From: Acanthaster planci
Taxonomy: Eukaryota; Echinodermata; Asteroidea; Valvatida; Acanthasteridae
Length of the DNA: 62,000 bases
Direction of reading: 5' to 3'
Assembly: GCF_001949145.1 (NCBI RefSeq)
Contig: NW_019091571.1
Location: forward strand, 83,416-145,415
Below the pieces are notes generated by a model. That model had not been told where the DNA came from. It did not search any database and saw only the letters and a list, made by a program, of their open reading frames with translations. Shown in pieces: positions 37,901 through 52,900 of the stretch. The translations under genes were made by a program, and so were the position numbers. Numbering within the stretch: position 1 is the stretch's first letter; each line of letters begins with the position of its first letter.

Positions 37901-40900
37901 TACTACCTTGCCTTGAATCTTAAATCCCTAACATGTGTGTAAAATCTTATTGAAATTAGGGGATTTAGCCCTGATAGGGTTAAGTTCTATTGACACAATA
38001 AAATAGAATTATGATTTAAAAAGACGGACAAGTATGTAATTAAATCTTTCAAACACAAAAGAAAAAACATCCCTTGACATCTTTCACAGTATACATTTTA
38101 GCACAAAAATAACAGTGTATGGTAACTATGGATGTTGGCATGGGGTGACTTATGGGTTAAGACAAGTGTCTAGATGTCAGAAAATGCTTACCCTAGATTC
38201 GCTTGTTTTGATTTAATATATAACATCTCTTAGTTCCAAACAACTTCTCCAAGCTCTAGGACAACACAGCTTTTCATTAATCAGTTATGGCCAAGACCGG
38301 GTCACACCTTGACAATCTAGGCAGCCTATGCCAATGTATGAAAATCTGGTGAATACACTGACATATGCTGAACTATCTTTTTTTTTCAGTTTTTGGCATA
38401 TACATAGCGTATTCATAATGAGTGGGACATATACATGTTGTACTAGTGACTTACATAGAACATTTTGATAACTGCGAGTTAGGAACACGTTCAATAAGTT
38501 CTGTGGTCATCCGGAACATGTCAAGTACGTCTACATACATCAATACGTTTGGACATAAGTTCGATATTAGTTACACACAGGTTTAAAGCATGTTACCCAT
38601 AGGTTAGAAATAAGTTTTCGGTACACTAGACATTATCTCGATGTATTTTGACTTATGAGTAACTTACAAGTAATGTGTGTGGACTTGTGTCAACGATCCA
38701 ATAGCTTACCTTCAACCTATAGCCTGCGTATGTGGGACATATGAGCCATATGCTAGCTTACGTCAAAAATGTTATGCACGCACAAAATTTTTCGACGACC
38801 TCATCGTACGACAACGTATACCAGCATACTTCAGCATGCTCTTAACGTATACAAAACTTTCCCATAACTTATTCAACCTATGCCAGCGAATTCATCAAAT
38901 ATGTCATACGTCGGTATATGCTGGCTAAATCGTCAAGGTGTGATAGGGCCTTCACTGATAAAAATAAAATACGGCACTGCTCTAAAAATCAAATTTCACC
39001 CTTCAAAATATCTTTCAGTTTTATTTCAATTTAAAGTACACGCAAGCACATAAAGTACTTGTCTTGGGTAACTGCATATCATGGGTCATCTTGCAGGGGA
39101 AACAAGCAATAGACAAATGTTTTCTCCACATTTAAATGGTTAACATGGTTCCATGGGTAACCAACTATATAGGAAATGATAACCCAGTTCTTAAAAAATC
39201 CATGAAACCACACCCCTAGTTGACATTACCTCTGCTATTACTAGCCAGCAGGCTGTCCTCATACGAGTTCGCGCAGGGAACTGCTTGGTAAGCATCAATC
39301 TCAGACCAGCATCTGAGAAAGTCAGCCTGGGACAAAGAGTCAAAAAATAGCATCTTGAGTATTTGGCTTGACCCAGCCGCAATAACAAACACTTGCAAAC
39401 AGTATCTCTAGCCTCACGACATCTAGTGTATCATTTATTACCAAAACTTATTTATCTTGGAGCAAATTCCTAACGGGTTTATATCAGGGAGAGTATACGC
39501 TACCATGCTTTATATTTCAAAGTAACTAAAATTCATGCCAGTTATATTTAGATTTCATGTTATGCTGTCAATTCAAAGTAAACACACAGAGATTCTTTAC
39601 AGTAGATGTACAATCAATTTGCTTTATATTACAATACCAAAATATCATCTTTGTGACTTTGTGTGGCCTACATCAAGCAGAAAAATGCATCATCTGACTT
39701 GCTGATACTACCAATATTTTGTGACCTCTGCTAATCTATTGGTGTAACAGAACACCTATGGTATTTCAACACTATTATTGTCATAAATATACCTTCATTC
39801 CAGAAAGAAGGCTTCCATATAGGCTGTTTCATGTTCACTTGACCGTTTTAATGCAATGTGAAAGGCGTCATGTTTAACAGACAAAGTACCATACCTCTTC
39901 GGGGAATTTGGGCTGTTTTCATCGGCAGAAGGAGCAGGCTGAGTATCGCCGTTGGCTGTTTCTTCTTTTTCTGGTTTCAGAGGGGTAACTGAGGGTAACA
40001 AATAGTGGGGGGGGGGCAGAAAAGTGAGTGAAGCTTGTAATTTAATCCATCAGACAATGGCAGGTTTTCAGACAGCTATATTTGAAAAGAATACCTTTCT
40101 TTTTTGATGTGTGGACAGACTTCGTTTGCTTTGTATAGTTCTTTTGTCAATGAAATGTTGCAAAATTTCTGTTTTATCACTTTAATTAGTATTTGTCTTT
40201 CACCAAAATATGCCCCAATGTTTATTAGTAAGATTGATGTTCCAGTTTGCTTGGTTTATTGCACGTGTATTTCAACATGCTCCTCTCTCTTTCCAGAGTG
40301 CACAGAGCAAAAGCCATACTATATTTGTAAGATAAAATCTACAGAAAAATAAACAGGTTCTGTATTTGAAGAAAATTAACTAGTACCATATGTAGCAATA
40401 AGAAAGTTCAATATCAATTGGTTGAGTGAAAAAGTTAAAATATTTTTCATCGTGTAACAAATGACATTCAATTTCAAATCATGCTTTGAAATAGACAACA
40501 ATGGAGGCTTTCAAAACCCTATCTCTAAAATGAAAATATTTAACAATAATAATGGACAAAACAAATTCAGCAAAGATTAATATTTCAAATTTCATGTCTC
40601 CTATTTCTTTTGGTATTATGTTATAAGGATAAAAAGTACATGTGACCTACATCTGTGCAGTGAAACAGACCTTAATCACACAGTCAACAAGTTTATTTTT
40701 AAACTTAAAGTGTATTGTGCTGGTTAGAGAGGATTGCACTGTCTGGTGCCTGACCTTGCTCTAATTGAATGGAGGCTCGGTTGTTGCAGCTCTCCAGTCT
40801 CTTAGCAATCTTCTTGGCCTTCCTCTTCTCCTGCTTCCGGTGGATGTTGTGGGAAATCTTTGGGTTCAACCTGAAGGCAACATGATGAAGAATACGTACA

Positions 40901-43900
40901 CATCAGGAAAGATTGATATCAGCTAAGAATTACATTTCAAATGAGATATGGCATGTCAAAATCAGGCATATTTGGGCCAGAAGACCATTCTGAATTACTA
41001 CAGACTTTGCTGTTTCAAATGCCGCTTCCTTTTTGAAATCAGATATCTCTAAAAGAAGTTATTAACTTTTTTTAAATTACTTTGTTTGAAGATTTTTATA
41101 AAATGGACCTTTAAAGTTTGAATTTAGTTAAAAAGTATTTTGATTACATTTTTTAACATATTGAAAATACTCAAGAGTATCACAAATTTTCAAATCAATC
41201 ATTGAAAAAGATCCTATGTTGTTTCTCCATTTGTAGCTGTGACAAATTCTGCCTATGTGACTACAAAATCCTGAAAAGAATTCAACTAATTATGCCTTTG
41301 CACACAGACCAGTGTAAATGATATGAAAAAATTGTACATATCCAGAAAATCTTTTGAGAGAAAGTTTAGATCCATCAGCAAAAATCCCCTGGGAATACAA
41401 CTGATTCGATATATTTTGGATGCCAAAAATCTTACGATAATTAAAGTGAGTTCTACCCATGGCTTGGGGCCAATGCATCATCATTTTGACAAACCTTTAA
41501 AGGAAAGAATTTTGTTTTTACAATCGACTTAAAATTAACAGCAGAAGTGAACACTGCAAAAATACAAAATCTGATGTCCCCAAAAATCCTTTTATCCTTA
41601 CTTTTGTGGTGCTTTTTTGTATCATCAACACTTTAATAATTTTTGGGGAGAGCAAATTAAAAAATATCTCAGCAAAATGGAATTAGTCCAAGATTGTATG
41701 TTTTTCTTTTCCATGACAACAAAAACTTTGTCAATTCCATATACTGATTGCATTTAGAAATGGTACATAAAAACGCACAAAAATAAAGCACAGTAACCTT
41801 TTAATTCTACATCTGCATAAACGTGTTCCTTAAATTTGAACTTTACATTCTGTAAGTATTCCCATTAATAATAGAAAAATCCATATGCTGTCAGAAAGGG
41901 AAAAACCTTCTCAGCAATGCTATCACTAGACTAAATATAGATCACAAAGGTACGGTCGATCACAACAAATCTTCCCTTCAAATGTCAAAGCAACAGGCAA
42001 CATTACATGGGAGATGGGGTTTTTCCCAGAGCTTTTGGAAGCAAGAATTCTGATCAAACATGACATAGCTTTCTTTTTTTGATAAACAGGTCTGCCTCCA
42101 ACAAAAAAAGGGGAAAAAATCTTGCTTCAACAGAAGTGATGCTTATTTATGACCTCACTCACTTGAGAAATACAGCATCCCAATCCTGGCCTGCTTCCTT
42201 TGATGTAAATTAAAACATGTATTTTTCACATCCATCATTCACACTTCATAATTTTGGTGCATCACATACTTTTGAATCCAAACCAAGTAACAACCATGAT
42301 CATTTCCATGGAGAAAGGATCAGCTTGAATCTGAGAACACTGTTGCTGACTTTTAGATCTATAATGTTATCTCAATCTTCAGGTCAGAGTTCACAAAATC
42401 TTGAAATCATATGTTCTCATTATTTTGTTTCAATTAAAAATGAAAAAAAATCATCCCAATAACAAGAAATAGTGTTAAGTAGTTCAAAGGCGATTCAAGA
42501 TTTATAAAAAGAAGTTCTAGATTTCTTTCTGAATGATCAAGACATTGAAAATGTGACTGAACTTTATTTGGAGCAGGATTATTTTCTATCAAATTTATTA
42601 CTTTTATCAAATTTATTATTTTCTATCAAATTTATTATTTTCTATCAAATTTATTATTTTCTATCAAGTTTATAAACAAATCAACGAGACACACCAAATG
42701 TTGAGATATATCTTTTGTTCCGGATACATCTTTTATGAGATGTATTTCTTACTCATACAATTCAAAAATTCCACTGGACTTCCAAATGTCTGGCCCTTTA
42801 CTTATGTTCCTTGGCAGCGTATTATGTGACCAAGGTTTTCAGATGCAATAATAATGCATATTTCATCCTGAGTAAGTCTCGTGAGATATGTCCTGACTTC
42901 TCCAGGTGGGATCTGACATTTATTTCTTGTCTGATTCTCTCAGTACAAATATTGACCTGCGAGAGAGACTGGTGCCTACGCACCAGTCTGGTTATTTGTG
43001 ATGAAGAAGAAACTTACAATGCAGTCTCGTCACAGTTATACAAAAAGCCTGTATAAAAAGCAGCTCAGGGACATATCTCTGTCAGAAATAGATTCTCTGA
43101 GGATGATTAATTAGCTTACTTCAATCTCCAACAGATACCAAAGTCGTCTTCTTTGGGATGGATTGAACAGTAATTGCTGTGAGTGCCGACGCTTGTAATG
43201 TAAACCCTTAAGGAAATGAGCCATCTGTGAAATAGGTTAATCATCCAAATGCAACTTTTGCCCTCACACCATACATCTTATTTTCATTTTGTTGCTGTCA
43301 GTAGATTTATTAGAAGGGCATATGAGCCGAAGACTGTGCACTCCTTGACCAATGCACAATGTGCAGAGTTTATCATTACGGATGCTGTGTTGTTTTAACT
43401 CCATTGAATGTGAGCTTCAATAAAAATTGATGTTCAGATTGTTGAGCTGGCCCAGGATGAGCACAGAGGGCACTTAAAGCAACCAATGGGACGGCATTTT
43501 AAGACCTGGCTCCCTCTGGTGCTTTATTCTCAGTTCTTATTGGCTGTTCACTAGAGATGTTTATCAGTGATATCTATGTCATGCTTGTGCTCTTCATAAA
43601 TCACATTCTGCACACATTGATTAATTTTGCCCAGGTGCTGCAAACTCTAGAAATGGAAGCTCTTGCCTGGGTGTGCAAATGTGAGCCTAAATCTCTCGAC
43701 CTTTACCCTAAAAAACAGGGCCTTTTAACTGTCACTCCTTGCAATCCCTAAAGTGTGCCTTCACTATGCACACGACACGTACATTTTTCCACCAATGTTT
43801 TATACAAGCACGCAAAATTTGAAACTTTTGGCAGTTTTCTTCAGTTATCTCTGGTGAAGATGCAAATTTGAGGGGTCAAAGGCAGTGAGGTCATCAATAG

Positions 43901-46900
43901 GGAACACAAAAGTGGAGAGTTACAATCGTATTAGAATAGCGTGCTGTGAATCCCAACCTCCAGAGAGCACCGGGCCATTTGTAAGGTTAGGGTACAGTAA
44001 CTGGATGAATTATCTATCAGATAAAAAAGCAATTGCTTGTACGTGAATGAGCCCCAAGCTGGACAAAGAGAGGGCACAACGTTCCTCCAACGGAGGCTAC
44101 TTTGGTGGCAACTGGTCCATGCATGACAATGAAACATAAGCATTTCACATTGCTACCAACAAAAAGAACCTCCCCCACCAACATGGCTTTTTTTAAACCA
44201 ATGAGGGGGTGCTTCTGCTCAAGGTGAATAAAGTAGATGAAGAAATTAAGCCTGATGATGGTCTTTTCCTTATTCTACGATTACACTTCTTGGATTGCAT
44301 AAATTTATGCCCAATTAAAACAAATTCCAGCACACCCAGTAATAAAATATCCAATTTTCCACCAAAAAAGTATTGAAACATTAACTTTAATACCACTCAA
44401 CGCGGGCAGTGTTTTATGAAGCATAAGCTAGTTGGTCAAAGGTGTGGGCTCAAAACCTAAAAGGGTGAAGGAAATGGGAGGCTGCCCCTCCTTGTACCTC
44501 AACTATGCATCAGCTTCAACTTTAACACAAAGTACTTCAGTATTAATCAAACTCATCATCACTGACTCTGAATTGCCAATCCATCTCATTATGAAACATG
44601 TACCAGTATGTGAGTGATTGCGGAGGGCCAGGAGGCACCGAGATTGAACAGATGACTCCAAGGGAAAGAAGAATGATGCTGGTTTAAACATCAACAGTAA
44701 ACCATACTGCCACCTGGAGAGAATCCCAGGCAGGACACAGGACACCAACCGTATGAAATTAGACTGGAGTAAACATCTCAGTAAGGCACAACGGATTTAA
44801 AGTAACTACTGCTGAGTATTCCAGAATTGCTCATTCCAGTTGGTGGGGTGGTCAAACCATTTCTATACACAAATCTTTTGGGGGGCCTGAAATATGATTT
44901 TACAATTTTTCTTCTACTTCCAAACTGTGGTGGGAAAATCATATTTGAGGAGTCCTAAAGAATTTTGATTCTCTTGAGACAATTCCTTCACTATTCCTGC
45001 TCTAGAACCACACCCATGCAACAACAGCGGTGGCAACATCTGCTAAAAAAAACAAGGAAGTAAAGTACCATTTTCCATTTTCGTAGACACCATCCTCCCA
45101 TCGTTAGAATTGGTCAAGCGATATTAAAGACATAAGTCTGATGAAATTATATGCCAGCTGAAGCACCAAAGTCATTAGGCGAGTTCAACATGTGAAAGTG
45201 AAATAATACTCAGATGCAATACACTACTCATATTGATATCTCAGAAAGAGGAGTTCTTAAAGTGAATTACGCATGAATACGCAATGCTGTTATACCAATT
45301 ATCATACTCACCACATGAGGAAGATATATCCAGCATACATAGACAGCATAAGTAGTGATTCGTACCTGAATACGGAAATAATCATTCAAGAAACATTCAC
45401 TTTCTTTGAAATACAACCCCTTCAGTATCATTCAATGCAGAGTAGACGCCAAATACAGTAACATATTTACATATGGTTTGACTCTTACATTATCTACACA
45501 AAATTTTGGCATTGCCATGTTTTACAAAAACAGATCTAAAGGGAACATGTAAACAAAAAAAATTATTATTCCAAAAAACAAATTTAATTAACATTAATAT
45601 GCCCTTTATTTCTTAATGACAGGCACACTGACCTAAAGAATTTTTAAAGCCAATAATCCTCTGCAAAGCTTTAGCATAGGAATTTCTAAACAACATACAG
45701 AAATTTATCCAAATAAAGAACTTGTTATTCTGCTCTTTGTAGTGCGTGACTCAAAATTTTCTCTGAATAATGGAAATATCAGTGGACGCTTTTAGTTCAT
45801 TCTTTACAAATACAATGTGTTGCCTTGGCAACTTGGATTTAATGAGGTAGACAGAAATTCTAAAAGGTGGTGGTAGCAATGCTGCCAATCAAATTCAATT
45901 TTAACTCGCGACCTTTTGAAGACTTTAAAGGAATCAAAAGGCAATTTAAAAATCAATGATGACACTGCTACCCTTCTCTAACTGCACAAAGACCTGGTCA
46001 CTGTGCTAAGAAAGATTACATACACTGGCATAAACACATATTTATGAGTACTGTTTGCATTAGACTTATTGTCTATACATAACTTGGGTATATTCAAATT
46101 AAATGTGAATACAGATTTTGCCCCGCCCAAAAACTGGTACGCATATTAATATACAGCAATTCAAATGCACAATTTGAATACAGCTCTGTCCTTGGTTCTA
46201 ATGTGCTGACGCTGGCTGATATGAGAAAGGAAAACAACAGAACTCTTTTTTCTAATATGTGTTTTGACCTCATAAAATGAGAGAACTGCCAATGTATTGG
46301 TACACTTCCCCTCCACAAGTTTGCAAGAAATATAACTCCAATTTGAGATAAAACAAGGAAATCACAAGGGAAGAAGTGTGTGTTGTTATTGCTCTTTATG
46401 CTAAATTTTGTTATGCATTTTGCATTACATGTGCTGTAAACTTACCACGTGATTTTGCCATCAAAAATGACACACATCAGCGTCAGTACTGAAATGGAAT
46501 AGACGACGGTATCTCTAGCCATGGGCCACCACGTCAGAGGAATGACCTTGCAAAAGTAAAGAAGACCAAAAAAGGTCTGGAGTCAATCTGTCCACTCTCT
46601 CTTGATAAACATTGGTTAAAAATTTGCTCTTATGTTGCTCTTCACCAGCACTGGAATAACAAATATCAGTATTTTTTTTTAAAAAAACAGCTCTCCAGGT
46701 TTACTTGGGTGGGATTCGAACCCATGACCACTTGCTGGATATCAGTGCCGAGATCTAAATCCACTTACAAATTTATAAAATTTTGTAAGACCTAATATTC
46801 CTGCCCAAGAAAATTTTCTGTCAACAAGCACACAGATCCAAATGTTCAGGAATCAGTGCTCTCACAAAGGCTTTGTATGGGAAATAAAACACTGAAATTT

Positions 46901-49900
46901 GTTTGTTTGGCAGGTGCCTAGATTCCGCATCAACCAAAACAAAATGGATAACGAAAACATGCCACTTCCTTGTATGTAAGTGCTAGTTGCTAGGCAACCA
47001 AAGCTTAAGTGACTCCACGTTCTCAACTCTAAAGAGAGTGATATTTAGCTTCCTCTTGGCAAAGGTAATGTCAACTGAGTTATTATTTCACCGTTAATTT
47101 TTAAACAACTTCCAGCACTGCCCTTACACAAGGAATAGATACAAATGTTGGTCATTAATCAGTGGCTTTTCCACCTGCCTCTTTATGTATAAGTCTGCTG
47201 TAACTCTAACAGCTCAATCCTTACACTGGTAAATGAATGAGGACTGTTGGGGTTGATGTTAAGCTTTGGGCTATAAGGCAGGGGTAATTGAGTTTCAGAT
47301 TTATTGGGGTATATCTAGAACCAAATTTTTTTTGGGGGGGGAGAGACTGGGGACAAAGAATTTGGACATTTTTTTCTGTAACCTTTTAAGGCCTGTCTGA
47401 GGTGTGAGGCTGAAATTCTAAGGTATTTTCAACACTTTTGGAAGGAAGGAAAATGAAACAGCCCAGAAGAATTAGCTATTTAGTATTTTTACAGCCTCTA
47501 AAAATGTTTGCTCCTTGAAGGCATTGTTCCCCCCTTCCAATTTCTTTGATGAATAGTGTCAAAGACTTTTTCAAAATGCATCATGATTTATGAAGAACAC
47601 TCAGCAGATTGTGGTTGAGTTGGAGCATGGAATTACATACCGATGCTGCATTCCCTCAGATTTACTTTTAGTACACATGTACACAGACACTATATTGCCA
47701 GCACAATTTTTGGATTTTGGATGCAGTTATAGCAGCAATGGGTTTTTATTTTTGACTAAGTTATTTAATACTATATTTTTGTCTTGAAAATCACGGCAAG
47801 GATTAAAAAGTCCTTTTCAATAATTGATTAACTTGATTTTTAATTAATGGCAATGACATAATTCACTACGACACTGAAGTTGGCTTTGAATTTTGATTTA
47901 TTTGCCAAAAACACTCAAAATAAAAAGAGACTTGTGTGTTCAAATTAACAAAATGAGAAAAAAATATATAAAGAGGAAACTCTTTGCTATGATGTGAATG
48001 CCCGGCTTTTAGGTTGTTTATAAATATCTCCCTCAGCCCCCACATGGATACACTGCATTAACAATGCATTAATATTTTCACATTCTGAAAACCCTTAGGA
48101 ACAAAACAAAAATATTCCAAGAGAAGAATTTCAGAATATTCAACTTCCATAAGGAATGCAAATCTACCTGTCCGGCAAACAACCCGCACAGACCAATGAT
48201 GACCAGAATATTGAACACTGCCGAGCCAACAATAGTTCCCACGCCAACATCACCCTTAGCGATGAAGACACCTGCAGATGTAACAAAAGTCAGGAAACAT
48301 CACACTGAATGCGCAACTTCTTTCGGTCAATATTTCATTTATAGTTTAATGAATATTTAATTTTGTTGACAAGTATATAGCTATTATTCTGGCACATTTT
48401 TTAAAATGAAAACAGTACTGTTTAGAGACATAGCCTTTGATTGCCATCAAACTTTGATAACCTAATATTTTAAAACTTACTATTTTGTCCTTTATTACAC
48501 TGTTACTTCTTTCTTTCCCTAAATATTTACTGACAAAGCATAGGGGTGACACGTCTTCATGAATGAGCTCCAGCCAATTTTGTGTTGCACGGCAGTTGGT
48601 AGGCACTTCAGAATGTCACAACTTTCACTTTCACTGAAGTCTGTGGTCCGAACAGCTTTGGAGTGAGTGTACAAGTTTGTGTACTGGTGTTAAATGAAAT
48701 TCAATCTGTGACCTTTGACCCACCCCTTCTTTCAGATAACTCTACCATTGGGACATTTTAATCCAAAATGGGGAGAATAGGTGTACAATGCAAACAAACT
48801 GAAATATTTTGACAGCTAAATTTTGATCAGCGCAATTATACACCTTATGAAAAGGATTTTTGTTTTGAAATATTCAGAGAGGATTACAGGAGATTAAAAT
48901 AACAGGATATCCTTTTGTGATAACTTTTGATCATGTCAAAGGTCTGATATCAGCTAAGACGAGAAATGTTATGTAAACAAGAACGTTCTTTTCCCCACTC
49001 AGAATGGTAACATTGAAAACACAAAGTTTGATTTTTGAGGCTTTTAACTGTTTTTAACTCTCTGTCACAGTTCAAATCTGTGACTGTTCCTCCCAGTTAC
49101 TGTTAAAAGAATGAGACTCAATTTGCAATGGACTTGAAAACAAAACTGCTCTTCTGGAAGACAGCAAATCTTCAATACAATAATCCAGAGAGATGTTTCC
49201 GGAAGGGGGGCAGTCACACTGGAGATTTTTTGAAACGTCCCATTTTCGTGGACAAGTGGAAACGATGATGAAACAATACATGACATATCATTGTTTACAA
49301 TGGTATTGGTGCACTACCTTTGTAGACTTTAGTTATTCTTTATTTTTACCATCCCCCTCCCCTTATTTATCTCAGAGCTGGGTTTTTGGACACCTCCCCC
49401 GGATCCTCATCTGTGCCATTACTGTAGTAAAGCTACACTCACTTTGAGAGACACATACTGTAGGGTATATTTTGGCAGGTGGCAACACCCTTGTGGTCAA
49501 AGAGCCATTGAACACGTGTACAATCTGTAAGTAAGTACAGTACCACTGCAGTAAAAGGCCTCTAATTCTGGTTACCAGCTTGGTCTGTATCTCTCTATCA
49601 TGTTTACCAATGATAGATGTGAAGAGTTCCGGGGCCGAACTGCCAGCTGCCATAAAGGTGGCCCCAGCCACATCATGGGAGAATCCGAGCCGCTATGGAG
49701 AGAAAACAAACAAACAAACGAGACAAACATTTAGAAGGCATGGAAATTAATGGCCACTGGATCTGTAAACACGATGTCATTTTTGACACTAACTTGGCTC
49801 CGATGAGTTTGGATTGTTTTTTCATGGATTCATATTTTGCTGTGCTTCTTGATACTGGAGCTGAATTATTATATTCATTATTCCAAATGAACTGACCTCC

Positions 49901-52900
49901 TAATACACCCTGTGCACATTAAAACTAGCTATAAAATCTTTCTCAGGGGAATATCTTTCCAGACGGATTCCTTTTACCATGCTTCTACTAGGTACAAAAA
50001 CTCAGGCCTCTAAGCTTCCATTACCTTCCCATACACACCAAGACCTAGCGAGCATAAAAAAATCTTCAATGTGTCGCCAAGAACACGCTCAATCCTCAAT
50101 AAATCTCTGTTGTTGTTTTTTTGTATCACATTTGGGACACACCAAAACAACTCTCAAAGTGAGGTAATAGTGTTCAACTCAGGTAACTTCCATGTGGCAA
50201 AGGTTAAGGAAGTACATTTACAATGAAAAGAGCATAACCTTTGGATGGTGTGAATTCCTTTTTAGTTATTGATACATTTACAATACTGATGTACAAATGC
50301 ATCACAATAATAAGTCTGGCCACAGGAAGGACAACGACTAAAGGCAGGTGTTTTATTTAACGTTGCCATAACAACGGCGTGTCAAATATCACCGATCACT
50401 TCTCAAATTTCCCTTACATCTGCATTACAGAGGTAGCCTTGGTGCAAATATATCCACAAATGGTGAGTTTTCCATCAAATCAATGGTCTGAAAAAATGTT
50501 TCTTGAAGGGAGAAAACAATTCTGCAATATTCTTCTCATACATTGGATGCCTTAGTAATGAAAGATGAAATTGTATCTCCAGGCGTCCCCACACAGACTG
50601 AGAAAATATTTACATGCCTAGACCGAGATGGCATTCACATCCCCCAAGAGATTGATGAAGGGGAAAGCCAGATGGTATTCCTTTCCCAATTTTAATTAAG
50701 GTATTTTGGAGTTAAGCAATCCCAGACTGGTTTGGAGGGAGGGTGTATGTTGTTTGGGCTGACCTTAGCTGACCAGTGCTTGGATGACGATGCAATTCAA
50801 TCAACAGGAAATCCAGGAGAAATTGTTCTTGCGCTTGTGCAGGAATTCTTGACTATCTTGTACGTCAATCAAATATTTTGGATTTGATGATTGGCAGTAC
50901 GAATAAAATGCATTAAGCAAGGACTTTACTAACTGCTTGGTCGAATTTGCCTTCGCTATTTTTCCACAAAGAAAACTGAGTCATGGCTCATTCTGAAATC
51001 AAACAGGGTCGTGTTAACTTTAGACTGGGCTATAGTTGTGGCATCAGAAGAATGAGAAGGTCCTCAACTGGTCAATGTCTGATAATGAGACATGAGCAAA
51101 GCTGAATAGATTACAGGAGTTTAAACATTGGCTGAAGTTTGCTTTGTGAAAGTTTTTTCATATTTCATTATTGAGGGGAGGGGGGCAACCATGGATTTAG
51201 TGTTTAGGTTCCCCAAAATGAGGCATCTTAAATCACTGTTCATCACTAATTCGCCCTTCGCCTTGGGTGACCTTTTATGTTAAATCTGATGGGACTCCAG
51301 GTAAACCATTTATCATAAACCTTGCTTTATCCGTGCATAAAAATTTAACACCAATATTTCCATGTGGACTTCCTTCCTTAGTTACATATGGAAAGTCAAA
51401 TACCGTTTTAGCTGGGAGTTGACATATTTCCAGCTCATTATCACCAATCACAAATTCAGAGAAATCCAAAATAAACAAACTAAAAATAAGAATCAAAATT
51501 TGGAATGGCTTTTTTGCATCTTCCCTTAAATGATGGATGAAATTTAAATCATTTGTTTGCAATTAAAACATCAGCCTTCATTTAAAAAGAGACAGATGTG
51601 TAATTCAAGTCAGGTAGCCATCCACAAAGCAATCAGTAGTCACAATCCACTGTCCTTACCTCACATATTTTCTCAAGTGAAGATACAAAGTAGTCATCAC
51701 ACACTATGGCTAGAGCAACAAACATATAGATCACCTTCAAAAGAAAAAGACAAAGAGATTAAAAGAAAATTTGGACGAAACAAAGAGAAATGTACCATGA
51801 CCAATTTGAAAATCAAGAACACAAACCAAATCACACATTTACAATTTCACAGATGATATTTATAACCACGAAAAATTCAACTTCGACTTTCAACTTTAAA
51901 ACCTATAAATGCAGAAATAGTTAAATTATTTTTCAAATTAACTAATTTGCTTTCCAAAAACACCTTGACAAAATCTCATACTCACACACATGAAGTGCAA
52001 GACCAAAGCACCTTTCTTTCGTTGTTCATTGGAAAAGACATCCTCAGGAAACTCATGTATTGCTAGATACATAGAAACAGAAACAGTTATATAAAACTGC
52101 AGTGATGTAGTGGAAGTAAAAACTTAAAGAATTTTCTATCTTGGCAAAATTGTGTAAAACTGTAAACCTCACCAAAAGACAAAATTAAATGTCACAGGAA
52201 GTCTTGGATCCAGTGACAACTTCAGACAAATCATATGCACTGATATGATCCCTTTGCTGGTAAAGGATGCTTTCCAAACTCAGCAAATGCCATAACTCTC
52301 AACTGGATATCTGAGGAAGGGCATACAAATTCCGATTTATCCCCCCCCAAAAGGTGAATAACCTCCCCCAATGAAAGGTAAATCACCCAAATCCAATACA
52401 CATTTCTCGGCAGAGAAAACATCTTATGGCATAGGTCCTAACCACATCTGCTTCCTCATTTTGTTTCATCATTACATGACTGATACGGGTGAATTTTAGA
52501 CCACAGAATTCTTTCACAATAAATTACTATGCAGCACTGGCTGCAAGACATATCTGCCCTCCGAGAGAGACCAATGCCTTTTTGGAAAAAAAAGAAGCAG
52601 CTTGAAAACACTCCACGCTGGAGCTAACAGTGCATGCACTCTCACCAAATCAAATTTTCAAAACACTTGACAAAACAAACAATGATCCCTTCCAGGGACA
52701 GAAAAAAAATCCATAGCTTGAGGGTATTATTATCAAGTGTCCATATGGACCACAGTGTTGGAGATAATGAGATAAGAGAGAGAAGAGACCAAATTTGCGA
52801 TTCCTTCCCCTCTCCTCTCGCAATTAAATATTGTTTTTTTCGGCCATTGTCACTTGGCAATTGACCTTCTGTGCACGTTTTTGTGAATTCAATCCCGCCC

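Noticed and set aside
46690-46765. A tRNA gene on the minus strand
   Set aside because: Only the T-arm is tRNA-like. No acceptor stem, D-arm or anticodon arm can be formed.
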